Source of the DNA: JBDNIO01 sp041688215
GTDB taxonomy: Bacteria > Pseudomonadota > Gammaproteobacteria > Nevskiales > Salinisphaeraceae
Length of the DNA stretch: 7,101 nucleotides
Assembly: GCA_041688215.1 (NCBI GenBank)
Contig: JBDNIO010000005.1
Span: 1 to 7,101 of the forward strand
Reading direction: 5' to 3'
The notes beneath the pieces are model-generated. The model was not told the DNA's origin and searched no databases. It worked only from the letters and a program-made list of their open reading frames with translations. Both the position numbers and the translations under genes were made by a program. The first letter of the stretch is position 1. Every line of letters begins with the position of its first letter. Positions 6,716-7,101 of the stretch are shown in pieces.

Positions 6716-6790
6716 CTCTGTCCGTTTCACCTGAGAGATTAGCCCCGTCGGTGTCTTGGCCCCTTCAATCAGGGCAAGCGCTCTCCAGAG
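6716..6790 (-). promoter_or_regulatory. Glycine riboswitch aptamer 2
   Basis: P1 is CTCTG (6790-6786) with CAGAG (6720-6716), and P2 is a perfect GAGAG/CTCTC. P3 is an arm with CTTG/CAAG and CCCT/AGGG pairs. The conserved CACCGA (6753-6748) and CTCTCAGGTGAAACGGAC (6737-6720) mark the glycine-binding core. It lacks the extra hairpin before CTCTCAGG that aptamer 1 has. Its P1 directly touches the terminator stem, so this aptamer is the one best placed to control termination. Confidence 0.92.
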
Positions 6791-6813
6791 TCAACCCGGA
6801 TATAACATCCGTG

Positions 6814-6912
6814 CCACGCGGTCCTTTTGCCTGAGCGTTTATCGGGCGATATGCGCCTTCGGCGCCCTGCCGCCGCCAGTTGAAAGGCGATGGCCGGGTC
6901 TCTCCCGCGTGG
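6814..6912 (-). promoter_or_regulatory. Glycine riboswitch aptamer 1
   Basis: P1 is a perfect 8-bp helix, CCACGCGG (6912-6905) with CCGCGTGG (6821-6814). The core holds GGGAGAGAC, GCGCCGAAGGCGC, and CTCAGGCAAAAGGAC (6835-6821), all typical of the class. P2 (GAGAG with CGCTC) contains an A-G mismatch and so is weaker than in aptamer 2. P3 pairs GCCATCGCC with GGCGGCGGC with one mismatch. An additional ATCG-type hairpin precedes the AAACGCTCAGG segment. Confidence 0.92.
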
Positions 6913-6929
6913 TTGCGGTTGAGGGGTGG

Positions 6930-6958
6930 ACTATACCGGGGCCCGGCTGTGATGCCAA
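6930..6958 (-). promoter_or_regulatory. Sigma70-type promoter of the gcv operon
   Basis: The -35 box TTGGCA (6958-6953) and the -10 box TATAGT (6935-6930) each match the consensus at five of six positions and are separated by exactly 17 bp. The expected transcription start is near 6922-6925, which places the leader strand of the riboswitch P0 helix at the very 5' end of the RNA. The gap to gcvT is therefore a leader of about 265 nt. Confidence 0.85.
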
Positions 6959-6969
6959 GCGCGAGCCTC

Positions 6970-7027
6970 TTCCAATACGAAATGAGTCTGAAGCCAGGCA
7001 CATGTTTCCAACATGAAATGAGTCTGA
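6970..7027. repeat. Two 22-bp direct repeats upstream of the gcv promoter
   Basis: Copy 1 (6970-6991) and copy 2 (7006-7027) are identical at 20 of 22 positions; both start TTCCAA and end GAAATGAGTCTGA. Their starts are 36 bp apart. Copy 1 ends 12 bp from the gcv -35 box. They could be binding sites for a regulator, or subterminal repeats of a mobile element whose transposase starts at 7056. The sequence alone does not decide between these. Confidence 0.8.
7001..7015. repeat. Short inverted repeat CATGTT-TCC-AACATG
   Basis: Two perfectly complementary 6-bp arms with a 3-bp spacer overlap the left end of the second 22-bp direct repeat. The symmetry would suit a dimeric DNA-binding protein, but copy 1 of the direct repeat lacks it (ATACG in place of ACATG), so it may be chance. 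Confidence 0.5.
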
Positions 7028-7055
7028 GCTAAGCATAACCGTTCAAGATGGTGGG

Positions 7056-7101
7056 ATGAAACTCATCATGAACGTCAAACATTTAACGACCTTGCAGCAA
7101 G
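7056..7101 (+). CDS. Possible 5' end of a rightward gene, perhaps a DDE integrase/transposase (15 codons only)
   Basis: An open frame begins at ATG 7056 and reads MKLIMNVKHLTTLQQ to the window edge with no stop. An internal ATG at 7068 would give MNVKHLTTLQQ. From memory, this opening resembles the N-terminus of a family of integrase-core (DDE) transposases in proteobacteria that begin with an MxxKxLTTxxQL-like sequence. Fifteen codons are too few to be sure, and no clear Shine-Dalgarno stands at the usual distance (GGTGGG touches the ATG). The nearby 22-bp direct repeats would fit an element end. It may also be a chance open frame. Confidence 0.35.
   Translation, partial: MKLIMNVKHLTTLQQ

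Larger units (their letters stand above)
6716..6922 (-). promoter_or_regulatory. Tandem glycine riboswitch controlling gcvT-gcvH-gcvPA-tpx-gcvPB
   Basis: The leader contains two successive glycine aptamers, at 6814-6912 and 6716-6790, joined by a 23-nt linker. In this RNA class glycine binding usually turns on glycine cleavage genes so that excess glycine is degraded. UCAACC at the start of the leader (6922-6917) is perfectly complementary to GGUUGA in the linker (6796-6791), matching the leader-linker P0 helix described for tandem glycine riboswitches. The proposed transcription start falls at about the first base of this helix. Between aptamer 1 and the P0 strand the linker also holds a CGGAU-AUCCG hairpin with a 5-nt loop. 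A terminator follows at once, indicating transcriptional control. Assignment rests on conserved motifs, the downstream gcvT and consistent helices; covariance scoring was not possible here. Confidence 0.95.

Noticed and set aside
6756..7036. Overlapping short open frames on both strands in the gcv leader
   Set aside because: The region is explained by riboswitch, terminator and promoter; the frames have no ribosome sites or family features.

Overview
The window suggests a gammaproteobacterium, or a close relative, with moderately high GC. The reasons are a split glycine decarboxylase (separate GcvPA and GcvPB subunits), an E. coli-like thiol peroxidase, a GcvT very similar to the E. coli protein, a tandem glycine riboswitch, and an Lgt close to the E. 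coli one. The genus cannot be fixed from this stretch. All confidently called genes lie on the minus strand, so transcription runs from right to left.

Right end (about 6657-7101): a control region. A near-consensus sigma70 promoter (6930-6958) starts a leader of about 265 nt. The leader carries a two-aptamer glycine riboswitch (6716-6922) followed directly by a strong intrinsic terminator (6678-6715). Upstream of the promoter are two near-identical 22-bp direct repeats (6970-6991 and 7006-7027), a small inverted repeat, and the possible first 15 codons of a rightward gene (7056-7101) that leaves the window.

Middle (1653-6656): the glycine cleavage operon gcvT-gcvH-gcvPA-tpx-gcvPB. GcvPA and GcvPB form the P protein, which decarboxylates glycine on PLP. 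H protein carries the aminomethyl group on its lipoyl lysine. GcvT moves the C1 unit to tetrahydrofolate and releases ammonia. The L protein (dihydrolipoyl dehydrogenase) is not in the window. A thiol peroxidase gene, tpx, sits between the two P-protein genes.

Left (1-1520): a PfkB/ribokinase-family kinase resembling the proteins annotated as adenosine kinase (588-1520) follows gcvPB on the same strand. Next come a 227-bp spacer with a palindromic repeat (446-539) and the N-terminal 120 codons of lgt (1-360). Two gene gaps, tpx/gcvPB and gcvPB/kinase, are almost wholly filled by related palindromic repeats (3122-3184 and 1529-1646), each ending close to the next start codon.

Most of the window is ordinary housekeeping metabolism and no wholly new system is evident. 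The points most worth a second look are the tpx insertion, the repeat-filled gaps, the riboswitch architecture (leader-linker helix, linker hairpin, possible competing pairing with the terminator) and the repeats upstream of the promoter.
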